Shown here piece after piece: positions 8,471-18,024 of a DNA stretch of 64,000 nt. The stretch's first letter is position 1. Each line of letters starts with the position of its first letter. Source of the DNA: CAVQWT01 sp963810815 (GTDB lineage: Bacteria; Pseudomonadota; Gammaproteobacteria; Burkholderiales; Casimicrobiaceae). The DNA is taken from positions 310,001-374,000 of the forward strand of contig CAWEPB010000004.1 of NCBI GenBank assembly GCA_963810815.1, given 5' to 3'. The position numbers and the translations under genes are program-made. The notes beneath the pieces were generated by a model, which was not told the origin of the DNA, ran no database searches, and saw only the letters and a program-made list of their open reading frames with translations.

Positions 8471-10263
8471 CACGACTTCGGCCCGAGGTCCATGAACAGC
8501 CACTCGCCGTGCAGTATCGGGTGCTTCTTGTAGCCCTTCACCCAGGGGCGGATCAGCTGGTTGCGCTCGCGCGAGATGTGCAGGCTCCACGCGCCGTCGA
8601 CTTCCATCTGCCGCGTCATGTCGAGGAACAGCCGGTTGCGCTCGGGCCGGTCCGGCGGCATCGCGCGCGCCTTGCGGTAGAACTCGTCGAAGGCCTTCGA
8701 CTCGTAGCAGCCGTTGTTGCTCTGCCCGGTGTTCGGGCCGTAGAGCAGTTGCATGAAGTTCTCGCCGTCCGGGTAGTCGGCGCTCCAGGCGGCGCCCCAC
8801 ATCATCAGCTGGCAGACCTTCGAGGCCTTCAGGTGGTCGGCGAACTTGCCGGCATCGAACTCGATGCGCACACCGATGACGTCGAGCGACTTCTTCCACA
8901 GCTCGTTGAACGTCCGGTCGATCTGCGAGGTGCCCGTGGCGAGCCGGAGCACCAGCGGCTTGCCGTCGGGCAGCGTGCGGTAGCCGTCGGCACCGCGCTT
9001 GTAGCCGAAGCGGTCGAGGAGCTTGTTCGCGAGCGCGGGGTCGTAGTCGTTGATGCTCCGGTAGCTCGGGTCGTGCCCGACGACGCCGGCGGGAATGGGC
9101 ATGTGCAGCTGCACCGCCTGGCCCTTGCGGATGACCTTGATCTCTTCCTGGATGTCGTAGGCCATGATGATCGCGCGGCGCAGCGCGATCTTTTCCTTGC
9201 TGAACCCGCCGACGATCGGGTCGCGGAAATTGAAGTACGTGTACGTGGCGTCGGGCTCGATCGCCTTGAACAGCGCGACGTCCTGGTCCTTCCACGACGG
9301 CAGCAGCTCGCCGTCGGGGCCGATGGCCTGCGGCCGGAAGGTGCCGGGCAGCGAGAGGACGTCGAGCTCCTTCTGCCCGAACGCGAGCCAGCGCGACTGG
9401 TCTTCCTCGATGATCGAGATCTCGACGCGGCCGATCTGCGGCATCTTCTTGCCGCGCATCGCCTCGACCAGAGGGGCGTCCCAGGCCGGTTCGGAGACGG
9501 CGAAGTCCCAGACGAACCCGCGATAGTCCGGGTTCGCCTCGAGCACGATCTTGGCCGCGCGCTTCCACTCCTTGAGCACGTAGGGCCCGGTGCCGACGGG
9601 GTGCGCCTGCAGGTCGTCGCCGTACGCCTCGACCACCTCGCGCGCGACGGCGCCGTAGGGTATGTGCGCGGCCGTGTAATTGAACAGGTAATCGGGCGCC
9701 GTCAGCTGGACGCGGAAGGTGTAGCGGTCGACGGCGGTCAGGCCGGCGATCCTGGCGTCGTAGTCGAAGCGGCCGGACTGCTTCGCCGCGGCCGTCGCCG
9801 CGTCGAGCCCCTCGATCTTGCCCTCGACCATGAACGCCCAGGGCGACCGGTTCTTCGGGTCGGCGAAGCGCTTGAAGCTGTAGACGAAGTCCTCGGCGAC
9901 GAGCTCCCGCGGCTTGCCCTTGAACGCGGGATCGGGGGTGAAGTAAATGCCCTTCTTCAGCCGGAACACGTAGGTGCGGCCGTTGTCCGACACCTCGGGC
10001 ATGGCTTCGGCGACCATCGGCACCAGCTTGGCCGGACGCGCGAGGTAGTCGTAGGTCAGGAGGCGCTCGAAGATCACCTCGTTGACGGTGTTGGAATAGA
10101 GGTCCGAGACGCGGACCGGGTCGAATCCGGTTTCGGCGGCGGGGAACGCCGTGCGGTAGACCTTCGCGGGATCGGCCGCCGACGCCGGCGCCGGCGCGGT
10201 GAGCGCCGCGAGCGCGACCGCGGCGACGAAACCACGCAGGATACGGCCGAAACGACGAAACAT
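8470..10263 (-). CDS. Peptide-type solute-binding protein (family 5), first copy
   Basis: 597 residues with a signal peptide (MFRRFGRILRGFVAAVALAA, cleavage probably after APASA). Family 5 binding-protein hallmarks are present, including YVFRLKKGIYF, VGTGPYVLKEW and HPILHGEWLFMDL near the C-terminus. I chose the ATG at 10263 because it opens the signal peptide and follows GGGGGTAGGG; the longer frame upstream has no secretion signal and runs across the divergent gene's start. It is the first gene of the yej-like operon. Its tandem paralogue may widen ligand range; which ligands is not visible. Confidence 0.9.
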   Translation of the reverse strand: MFRRFGRILRGFVAAVALAALTAPAPASAADPAKVYRTAFPAAETGFDPVRVSDLYSNTVNEVIFERLLTYDYLARPAKLVPMVAEAMPEVSDNGRTYVFRLKKGIYFTPDPAFKGKPRELVAEDFVYSFKRFADPKNRSPWAFMVEGKIEGLDAATAAAKQSGRFDYDARIAGLTAVDRYTFRVQLTAPDYLFNYTAAHIPYGAVAREVVEAYGDDLQAHPVGTGPYVLKEWKRAAKIVLEANPDYRGFVWDFAVSEPAWDAPLVEAMRGKKMPQIGRVEISIIEEDQSRWLAFGQKELDVLSLPGTFRPQAIGPDGELLPSWKDQDVALFKAIEPDATYTYFNFRDPIVGGFSKEKIALRRAIIMAYDIQEEIKVIRKGQAVQLHMPIPAGVVGHDPSYRSINDYDPALANKLLDRFGYKRGADGYRTLPDGKPLVLRLATGTSQIDRTFNELWKKSLDVIGVRIEFDAGKFADHLKASKVCQLMMWGAAWSADYPDGENFMQLLYGPNTGQSNNGCYESKAFDEFYRKARAMPPDRPERNRLFLDMTRQMEVDGAWSLHISRERNQLIRPWVKGYKKHPILHGEWLFMDLGPKS

Positions 10264-10312
10264 CCCTACCCCCGAAAAGCAAAGCCGCGCATAGTAACAT
10301 TTCCGAACCGCC

Positions 10313-10870
10313 ATGCCACGCCACCTCTTCCGGCAGATGACCGCCCGCCTCCAGCCGGCGATCGACGAGATCACCAGCCACCCATGGGTGGTCCGGCACG
10401 TTCCCGCGCTGGCCGACCCGGACCTGTGGCACCTCAATCGCCGCTCGACGGCGCGGGCGGTCGCGGCGGGCCTGTTCTGCGGGCTGATCCCCGGCCCGCT
10501 GCAGGTGATCTCCGCGATCGCGATGTGCCTGGTCATCCGGGCGAACTTCCCGGTGGCGGTGGTCACGACGTTCTATACGAACCCGCTGACCATCGTCCCC
10601 CTCTACCTCGTCGCCTACGAATACGGCTCGCTGTTCCTTCCCGCCGGGGCGCTGCACGCCTCGGCGCTGGCCCCGCCGCCGCTCGCCTCGCTGAGGGTCT
10701 GGATTCCCCAGCTCGTCGACTGGATGGCCGCGATGGGCAAGCCGCTGGCGCTGGGTCTGGTGCTGCTGGGCGTCACGCTGGCCGCGATCGGCTGGGTCGT
10801 GGTCCGGCTGGGATGGCGGGCGCACGCCGTGTGGGCGTGGCGCCGTCGATCGCGACTGCGCGCCCGATGA
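10313..10870 (+). CDS. DUF2062 inner-membrane protein
   Basis: 185 residues. The core RRSTARAVAAGLFCGLIPGP followed by hydrophobic segments and the motif FYTNPLTIVPLY is the signature of DUF2062 proteins, small membrane proteins of unknown function common in Proteobacteria. About three hydrophobic segments are visible. It is divergent from the yej operon with only 49 bp between the starts. Its TGA overlaps the ATG of the glycosylase gene that follows, so the two are probably co-translated. No function is inferred beyond the family. Confidence 0.85.
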   Translation: MPRHLFRQMTARLQPAIDEITSHPWVVRHVPALADPDLWHLNRRSTARAVAAGLFCGLIPGPLQVISAIAMCLVIRANFPVAVVTTFYTNPLTIVPLYLVAYEYGSLFLPAGALHASALAPPPLASLRVWIPQLVDWMAAMGKPLALGLVLLGVTLAAIGWVVVRLGWRAHAVWAWRRRSRLRAR

Positions 10871-11502
10871 AGCCGGGGTGGTGGGACGGCGCGGTTCGCG
10901 ACCTGTCCCGCGCCGACCGCACGCTGGCGGGGATCATCCGAAGGCACCCGGGACTCCACCTGGCCCGGCGCGGCGAGCCGTTCACGACGCTGGCGCGGGC
11001 GATCGTCGGGCAGCAGATTTCGGTCAAGGCGGCCCAGTCGATCTGGGAGCGCGTCGTCGCCGCGGTCGGATCGGACGCCGCCGCCGTCCGGCTCGACCCG
11101 GCGCGCGTCGCGAGGATGCGGCTGCCGACGCTCGCGCGCTGCGGCCTGTCGGCCCGCAAGGCCGAGTACATCCGCGATCTCGCCCGACACTTCGCGACCG
11201 GCCGGCTCGACCCCTCGACCTGGCCCGCACTCGACGACGGCGCGCTGATCGAACGGCTGGTCGACGTCAAGGGCATCGGCCGCTGGACGGCCGAGATGTT
11301 CCTGATCTTCCACGAGCTGCGCGCCGACGTCTTTCCGGTCGACGACATCGGGCTGCAGAAGGCGGTGGCGCTGCACTACCACGACGGCGAGCGGATGACC
11401 CCGTCCGCGCTTGCCGCCTTCGGCGAGCGCTGGCGCCCGTGGCGCAGCGCTGCGACCTGGTACCTGTGGCGCTCGCTCGACCCGATCCCCGTCGAATACT
11501 GA
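10867..11502 (+). CDS. DNA-3-methyladenine glycosylase II (HhH-GPD family)
   Basis: 211 residues, a base-excision repair enzyme that removes alkylated purines. The helix-hairpin-helix is LVDVKGIGRWTAEM at residues 131-144, followed by the catalytic aspartate region VFPVDDIGLQ (Asp159/160), as in AlkA. The N-terminal TATA-like domain of E. coli AlkA is absent, so this is the compact form. FTTLARAIVGQQIS near residue 40 is also typical. It overlaps the upstream DUF2062 gene as ATGA and ends 12 bp before the convergent lolD. Activity is well supported; exact substrate preference is not. Confidence 0.9.
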   Translation: MKPGWWDGAVRDLSRADRTLAGIIRRHPGLHLARRGEPFTTLARAIVGQQISVKAAQSIWERVVAAVGSDAAAVRLDPARVARMRLPTLARCGLSARKAEYIRDLARHFATGRLDPSTWPALDDGALIERLVDVKGIGRWTAEMFLIFHELRADVFPVDDIGLQKAVALHYHDGERMTPSALAAFGERWRPWRSAATWYLWRSLDPIPVEY

Positions 11503-11514
11503 ACGCGCCGGGTC

Positions 11515-12220
<706 letters not shown>

Positions 12221-12228
<8 letters not shown>

Positions 12229-13468
12229 AGCGCAGCGCCTCGGCGGGGTTGACGCGGGCGGCGCGCCACGCGGGATAGAGCGTCGCGAGCAGCGCCAGCA
12301 CGAAGGCGAGCGACGCGATCGTCAGCACGTCGCCGCGCTGCAGGTCCGACGGCAGGTCGCTGATGTAGTAGACGCTCTTGTCGAGGAACTGGACGTTGAG
12401 CACGCGCTCGATCGCCGGCACCACGACGTCGATGTTGACCGCGAGCAGGATGCCGCCGACCACGCCGATCGCCGTGCCGATCAGGCCGATCAGCGCGCCC
12501 TGGACGATGAAGATCATCATGATCGATCCCGGCGCCGCGCCCAGCGTGCGCAGGATCGCGATGTCGGCCTGCTTGTCGGTCACGGTCATCACCTGCGCCG
12601 ACACGATGTTGAACGCGGCGACGGCGACGATCAGCGTCAGGATGATGAACATCATCCGCTTCTCGATCTGCACGGCGCGGAAGAAATTGGCGTGGCTGCG
12701 CGTCCAGTCGCGCACCTCGGCGCTTTCGGGCATCGCGGCGGCGAGCTCGCGCGCGACCGCCGGGGCCGTGAACAGATCGTCGATCTTGAGGCGCACGCCC
12801 GACACGCCGTCCAGCCGGTACAGCTTGCGCGCGTCGTCGATGTCGACGAGGGCGAGCCCGCTGTCGAACTCGAACATGCCGACCTCGAACACGCCGACCA
12901 CGTGGAAGCTCTTGACGCGGGGCAGCGTGCCGGCGGGCGTCAGCGTTCCCTGCGGCGTGATCACGACGACCGGGTCGCCCACCCGCACGCCCAGCGCGCG
13001 CGCGAGGTCGCCGCCCAGCACGATGCCCCACTCGCCGGGTCGCAGCGCCGCGAGCGAGCCGGCCCGCATGTGGCGGCCGATGTCGGCCACCGTGTCCTCG
13101 CGCGCCGGGTCGATGCCGCGCACCAGCGCGCCGCGGTTGACGTCGCCCGCCGACAGCATCGCCTGGCCCAGCACGTACGGCGCCGCGGCCCTGACGTGCG
13201 GGTTGGCGAGCGCCGCCTTCGCGACCGCGGCGTCGTCCTTCAGCACCGGCAGGCCGCGGACCTCGATGTGCGAGGCGACCGAGAGGATGCGGTTGCGCAG
13301 CTCCTCCTGGAAGCCGTTCATCACCGACAGCACCACGATCAGCGCCGCGACGCCGAGCGCGATCCCCGCCATCGACACGAACGCGATGAACGAGATGAAC
13401 GAGTTGCGGCCGGACCCGCGGCGGGCGCGCGTGTAGCGCAGGCCGACGGCGAGTTCGTAGGGCGTCAA
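12221..13468 (-). CDS. lolC: LolC/LolE permease of the lipoprotein-release complex
   Basis: 415 residues. The N-terminal helix region FISFIAFVSMAGIALGVAALIVVLSVMNGF is cut by the LolC/E motif ending QEELRNRIL, followed by a large periplasmic MacB-like domain (about residues 50-250) and three C-terminal helices, the FtsX-like fold. The C-terminus NPAEALRYE is typical of LolC/LolE. Only one permease gene is present beside lolD, as in many betaproteobacteria where one protein may do both jobs. It is divergent from the COG4255-type gene, with 110 bp between. Confidence 0.93.
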
Positions 13469-13578
13469 GGGAGGACCTGCACGGAGGCAACGGAGGGCGC
13501 CCGGAGGCGGAGAGCGCGCGCGGCGTACATTGGACGCGATTATCGCATGCTACGATCGCGCCCCTTTCCGCCACCCCG

Positions 13579-14577
13579 ATGCGCCTCGTCCTCACCCTCC
13601 CCGGCCTCGTCGCCGCCGACCCGCCGCCGGCGTCGCCGGCGCTGGCGCGACTGCTCGCGGCGGCCGGCCCGCCGGCGCCGGAGCCGCGCGGACTCGCCGC
13701 CGCGCTGGCGGCGGAATACGGCGTCACCTCCCCCGCCGGGAGCGACGTGCCGCTGGCGCCGCTTCTCGCCGCCGCCGCCGGCGCGGCGGTCGACGACGCG
13801 TACTGGCTGCTCGCCGATCCGGTGACGCTGGTCGCCGGCCGCGACGACGTCCTGCTCGCCGGCCGCGTCGACGACCTTTCCGTCGACGAGGCCGCGGCGC
13901 TGCTCGCCACGCTCAACGCGCACTTCTCCGCCGACGGCATCGCGTTCGTCGCCCCGGCGCCGTCGGCGTGGTTCGTGCGGATGGCCGCCACGCCGGCCCT
14001 GCTCACGCCGGCACCCGACACCGCCACCGGTCGGCCGTTGCGCGAGCTGCTGCCTCAGGGGGCCGATGCGCCGCGATGGCGGCGGTGGCAGAACGAGATC
14101 CAGATGCTGCTGCACGCCCATCCGGTCACGCAGGCGCGCGCTGCCCGCGGCCACGCCGCCGCGACCAGCGTCTGGTTCTGGGGCGGCGGCCGCGTTGCCG
14201 ACGCGAGCGGGTGCGCGGGACGCATCGTGACCTGGGGCGGCGATCGCGTCGCCGTCGCGCTCGCGCAGGCGACCGGCGCGCCGGCACGCGCGCTGCCGCA
14301 GGAACCGGCCTCGGTGCTGGCGGCCGACGCGCCGGTCCAGGTCGTCGTCCTGCCCGCCGGGACCGCCGCCACGGCGCTCGCCGACGCCTTCGCCGAGTCG
14401 GCGTGGACGGCGCTGCTGCAGGGGCGCGTTGCCGAGGTGACGGTCATCGCCGACGGCGCGGGCGTGGCGTGGCGCTGGTCCGCGCGCCGCCCGGGCCTCG
14501 CCGCGCGCGTGGCCGCGCGGGCCGCCTGGCGCAGTCCCGCGCTCGCGCCGCTGCTCGCCGCGGCGCGCGACGCATGA
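13579..14577 (+). CDS. Conserved RecJ-linked protein (COG4255 type), function unknown
   Basis: 332 residues. The central stretch RWQNEIQMLLHAHPVTQARA followed by SVWFWGGG matches a betaproteobacterial family often mislabelled as cofactor-independent phosphoglycerate mutase; I see no metal-binding or catalytic motif of that enzyme. The N-terminus is rich in Ala and Pro. In this lineage the gene usually sits directly before recJ, and here its TGA overlaps the recJ ATG (ATGA), which suggests coupled expression. A role linked to RecJ is an inference from position only. Confidence 0.6.
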   Translation: MRLVLTLPGLVAADPPPASPALARLLAAAGPPAPEPRGLAAALAAEYGVTSPAGSDVPLAPLLAAAAGAAVDDAYWLLADPVTLVAGRDDVLLAGRVDDLSVDEAAALLATLNAHFSADGIAFVAPAPSAWFVRMAATPALLTPAPDTATGRPLRELLPQGADAPRWRRWQNEIQMLLHAHPVTQARAARGHAAATSVWFWGGGRVADASGCAGRIVTWGGDRVAVALAQATGAPARALPQEPASVLAADAPVQVVVLPAGTAATALADAFAESAWTALLQGRVAEVTVIADGAGVAWRWSARRPGLAARVAARAAWRSPALAPLLAAARDA

Positions 14578-16267
14578 TCGACATCGTCCGCCGCGAGGTG
14601 CCCGCCGCGGCCGCGGCAACGCTGGCCGCGGCCGGGATGTCCCCCGTGCTGGCCCGGGTGTACGCGGCGCGCGGCATCGTCGCGCCCGGCGACGTCGCGC
14701 CGACGCTCGACACGCTGCCGCCGCCCTCCACCCTGCTCGGCAGCGCCGAAGCGGCGGCGCGACTGGCCGACGCGATCGGCCGGCGCGAGCGCATCCTGAT
14801 CGTCGGCGACTACGATGCCGACGGCGCCACCGGCTGCGCGACCGGCGTGCGCGGGCTCGCCGCGCTGGGCGCGGACGTCGACTTTCTGGTTCCCAACCGG
14901 TTCGAGTACGGCTACGGCCTGACGCCGGAGATCGTGGCGCAGGCGCTGACGCGCGCCCCGCGCGTGCTGGTCACCGTCGACAACGGCATCGCCAGCCACG
15001 ACAGGCGTGGCCGCGGCGGCGGCGGCGGGGGTCGACGTCATCGTCACCGACCATCACCTGCCCGCCGCGACGCTGCCGCACCCGGCGATCATCGTCAACC
15101 CGAACCAGCCGGGGTGCGCGTTTCCGTCGAAGCACCTCGCCGGGGTCGCCGTGATGTTCTACGTGCTGACGGCCACCCGCGCCGAACTGCGGCGGCGCGG
15201 CGCGTTCGGCGCCGGCGACGGCCCCAACCTCGCCGTGCTGCTCGACCTGGTCGCGTTGGGCACCGTCGCCGACGTCGTGCGGCTCGACCGGGTCAACCGG
15301 GCGCTGGTCGCGCAGGGGCTCGCCCGCATTCGCGCCGGCCGTGCGCAGCCCGGCGTCGCGGCGCTGTTCGCCGCGGCGGGCCGGGACCCGGCGCGGGCCA
15401 CCGCCTACGACCTGGGCTTCGTCGCCGGGCCGCGACTCAACGCCGCCGGGCGCCTGGCCGACATGACGACGGGCATCCGCTGCCTGCTCGACCGACGACG
15501 AGCGCGAGGCGCGCTCACTCGCCGCCGAGCTCGACCGCCTCAATCGCGAGCGTCGCGACGTCGAGGCGACGATGCAGGAAGAGGCGCTGGCCGACGTCGA
15601 TGCGTCGGTGGTCGGGGACGCCTTCACGCTCTCGCTGTTCCGGCCGGAATGGCACCAGGGCGTCGTCGGCATCGTCGCGTCGCGGCTCAAGGATCGCTAC
15701 CACCGGCCGGCCGTGGTGTTCGCGCGCGGCAGCGACGGTGCCCTCCGGGGATCGGGCCGGTCGATTCCCGGGTTCCACCTGCGCGACGCCCTCGACCTCG
15801 TCGACAAGAGGGAGCCCGGGCTGATCGACCGCTTCGGCGGCCACGCCTTCGCCGCGGGCCTGACGCTCGCCGAAGCCGGCCTGCCGCGGTTCGCCGCGAC
15901 GTTCGAGGCGGTGGCGCGCGCGGCGCTGACGCCGGCGATGCTGTCCCGGACGCTGGAGACCGACGGACCCCTCGGCACCGGCGAGTTGACGCTGGCGCTC
16001 GCGGTCAGCCTGCGCGACCGTGTCTGGGGCCAAGGCTTTCCGGCGCCGGCGTTCGACGACGTGTTCGCCGTCGCCGGGCAGCGGGTCGTCGGCAGCGGCC
16101 ACAGCAAGCTCGTCCTCGAGCGCGGAGGCGAACGTTTCGACGCCATGCTGTTCCGGCACGCCGACCCGCTGCCGGCACGGATCCGCGCCGCGTTCCGGCC
16201 GGACGTCAACGAGTGGAACGGCGCCGCCACCCTGCAGCTGGTGATCGAGGGCTGGCAGCCGGCCTGA
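14574..16267 (+). pseudogene. recJ: RecJ single-strand 5' exonuclease, interrupted by two +1 shifts
   Basis: RecJ degrades single-stranded DNA 5' to 3' in recombination and mismatch repair. The DHH-family motifs are intact: VGDYDADGATG, VTVDNGIASH, VTDHHLP, and DHHA1 motifs including GRSIPGFHLRDAL and FGGHAFAAGL. The reading is spread over three frames. Dropping one base at about 15001 restores NGIASH-AGVAAAAAAGVDV. Dropping the g at 15490 restores CLL-TDDEREARSLAAEL. With both removed the length is 563 residues, normal for RecJ. The sequence on both sides of each break is fully conserved, so a sequencing error or a very recent mutation is more likely than an old pseudogene. It starts by ATGA overlap with the upstream gene. 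Confidence 0.85.
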
Positions 16268-16464
16268 CCGTCCGCGCCACGCGCGGCAGACGCCGCCGCG
16301 ACCGCCACGGCCTGCCGCCTGTTCATATGCAGCACGATCCGAGGCAAGTTCGCCCGCAGGGATGCCGCACCACGATGGTGCTGCACCAATAACGACCTGA
16401 TTATTGGTCGTTTTGTGAACCACGCTCGACCGATCGTCGGCTGCTCCTGGCCGGGCGGATTCTA
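16268..16464. other. Intergenic region with two overlapping, mutually exclusive dyads
   Basis: Two inverted repeats share bases. CCAATAA (16386-16392) pairs with TTATTGG (16401-16407), and AACGACC (16391-16397) pairs with GGTCGTT (16406-16412), the latter followed by TTT. Only one can form at a time. Just before them is TGGTGC-T-GCACCA (16376-16388), a perfect 6-bp dyad. The block sits between recJ and the SDR promoter and may include the recJ terminator. No gene seen. Confidence 0.45.
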
Positions 16465-16493
16465 TTGTGCATTGCACCATTCTCGGCTATATT
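16465..16493 (+). promoter_or_regulatory. SDR promoter with candidate PhaR operator on the -35
   Basis: A -35 TTGTGC (16465-16470), 17-bp spacer and -10 TATATT (16488-16493) lie 56 bp ahead of the SDR start. The palindrome TTGTGCATTGCACCA (16465-16479) covers the whole -35 box. The identical 15-mer recurs at 31300-31314 and two close variants flank the phasin promoter, so a shared regulator, most likely PhaR, is inferred. Confidence 0.6.
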
Positions 16494-16549
16494 GCCCCGG
16501 TCAAGGTGCCCGACCCGGGCCCCTTCCTGCATTTCGAACGAGGGACACC

Positions 16550-17290
16550 ATGCGTCTTCGCGACAAGGTCGCCATCATCACCGGCTCGGGCTCCGGCATC
16601 GGCCAGGCAACCGCCGAGAAATTCGCCCACGAAGGCGCTCGCGTCGCGGTCTGCGACATCAACGAGGCCACGGCCAAGGTCGTCGCGGACGGCATCAACG
16701 CCGCCGGCGGCGAGGCGCTCGCGTTCCCCGTCGACGTCACCGACAAGGACAGCATCGCGAAGATGGTGGAGGGTGTGATGGCGGCGTGGGGCCGTGTCGA
16801 CACCCTGGTCAACAACGCGGGCATTGTCCAGGACGCCCAGTTCAAGAAGATGAGCGAGGACCAGTTCGACCGGGTCATCGACGTCAACCTCAAGGGCGTC
16901 TACAACTGCACCAAGGCGGTCGTCGACATCATGCTGGCCCAGAACTCGGGCTGCATCCTCAACGCGTCGTCGATCGTCGGCCTCTACGGCAACTTCGGCC
17001 AGACCAACTACGCCGCGACCAAGTTCGGCGTGATCGGGATGTCCAAGACCTGGGCCCGGGAGCTGGGCCGCAAGGGCATCCGCGCCAACGCGATCTGCCC
17101 CGGCTTCATCGAGACGCCGATCCTCGACGGCATGCCCGACAAGGTCATCAAGATGATGGAAGACAAGGTGCCGATGGGACGCCTGGGCCGGCCCGAGGAG
17201 ATCGCCAACACCTACGCCTGGCTCGCCTCGGACGAGGCGTCGTACATCAACGGCGCGGTCATCGAGGTCTCCGGCGGCGTCACGATCTGA
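16550..17290 (+). CDS. Short-chain 3-oxoacyl reductase (FabG/PhaB-like)
   Basis: 246-residue classical SDR. It has the NAD(P) motif TGSGSGIG near the N-terminus, NNAG, catalytic Ser in NASSIVG and the YAATK pair. The C-terminus VIEVSGGVTI is FabG-like. It would reduce a 3-oxoacyl-ACP or acetoacetyl-CoA using NAD(P)H. The start follows an AGGGACACC leader and a clear promoter at 16465-16493. It is not adjacent to acpP or fabD, so it is not the housekeeping fabG. The upstream operator-like palindrome shared with the phasin region suggests a role in PHB synthesis beside the phaB gene at 27.6 kb. Substrate is not determined by sequence. Confidence 0.85.
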   Translation: MRLRDKVAIITGSGSGIGQATAEKFAHEGARVAVCDINEATAKVVADGINAAGGEALAFPVDVTDKDSIAKMVEGVMAAWGRVDTLVNNAGIVQDAQFKKMSEDQFDRVIDVNLKGVYNCTKAVVDIMLAQNSGCILNASSIVGLYGNFGQTNYAATKFGVIGMSKTWARELGRKGIRANAICPGFIETPILDGMPDKVIKMMEDKVPMGRLGRPEEIANTYAWLASDEASYINGAVIEVSGGVTI

Positions 17291-17424
17291 CGCGGCGGTC
17301 GCCCCCACCCGCGCCGCGACGGATTGCCGCGGGGCGGGTGCCGATCAGCCGAACGGCCGCTTGAGCGCGCGGCCCTTCGCGCGGTAGGATGCGCGATCGT
17401 TCCGACCGCCCCCGGCGTCCAACC

Positions 17425-18024
17425 ATGCCCCATTTCCTCGCTTCCGCATCCGCCGCCGCCTCCGCGCTGGCGTTGTCGCTCGCGCTGTCCGCTTCCCCTG
17501 CGCAGGCGCAGGCTGCCCCCAAGCCCGAGACCTACCTCTGCCCGAACGTCAGTTCCGGTGCCGCCGTCGATTGCTTCCTGGACGCCGTCGCGCACCTGTA
17601 CACGATGTGCCGGCAGGTGAAGTCGATCGAGATCATCGAGTTCGGCTACGAGAAGTCCGACGAAGGCGTCAACGGCGCCAAGACCGAGTACTGCATCGAC
17701 AAGCACAAGGTGTCGATGACCCGGCCGTACCAGGCCGCGCTGCGCGAGGCCACCGGCAGCCGGACCGTGGTCGAACAGCTGCGCGCGATGCACGACCGCT
17801 GGCTCGCGGCGTTGCAGGAGCTGCGCTGGAAGCCCGGCGAGTCCGACGAGCAGTACAAGCAGCGCATCGCGCAGCCGTACCAGTACTTCAAGGAGCGCGC
17901 CGAGGCCGTCCGCACGGCATTGGCCAGCGGCCCGCAGCCGGCCACGGCCGAGGTCGCCAAGACGAAACCGGCCGCCAAGACGAAGACCGCGGCCGCGCCC
18001 GCTGCCGTCAAGGCCCCGAACTGA
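17425..18024 (+). CDS. Secreted protein of unknown function
   Basis: 199 residues. A signal peptide is evident (hydrophobic stretch ending SASPAQAQA). The mature part has four cysteines (YLCPNV, VDCFLD, MCRQV, YCIDKH) that could form two disulfides, and a Lys/Ala/Thr-rich tail (AKTKPAAKTKTAAAPAAVK). The pattern of an Rap1a/Tai-like small periplasmic domain is possible but I cannot confirm it. I chose the ATG at 17425 because it opens the signal peptide. Its stop overlaps the first possible codon of dinG. Function unknown. Confidence 0.75.
   Translation: MPHFLASASAAASALALSLALSASPAQAQAAPKPETYLCPNVSSGAAVDCFLDAVAHLYTMCRQVKSIEIIEFGYEKSDEGVNGAKTEYCIDKHKVSMTRPYQAALREATGSRTVVEQLRAMHDRWLAALQELRWKPGESDEQYKQRIAQPYQYFKERAEAVRTALASGPQPATAEVAKTKPAAKTKTAAAPAAVKAPN

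Noticed and set aside
3950..8533. A 1527-codon open frame on the plus strand across the yej operon
   Set aside because: It is an antisense shadow of high-GC coding DNA: Arg/Asp/His-rich with no domain, while the minus strand encodes recognisable ABC proteins. The same applies to similar long frames elsewhere.
14990..15500. Programmed ribosomal frameshifting in recJ
   Set aside because: No slippery heptamer or stop-adjacent signal is present at either site, and RecJ is not known to use recoding.
16376..16388. TGGTGC-T-GCACCA as a fifth PhaR site
   Set aside because: The half-sites resemble the others but the spacing is one base instead of three, so it does not fit the consensus.
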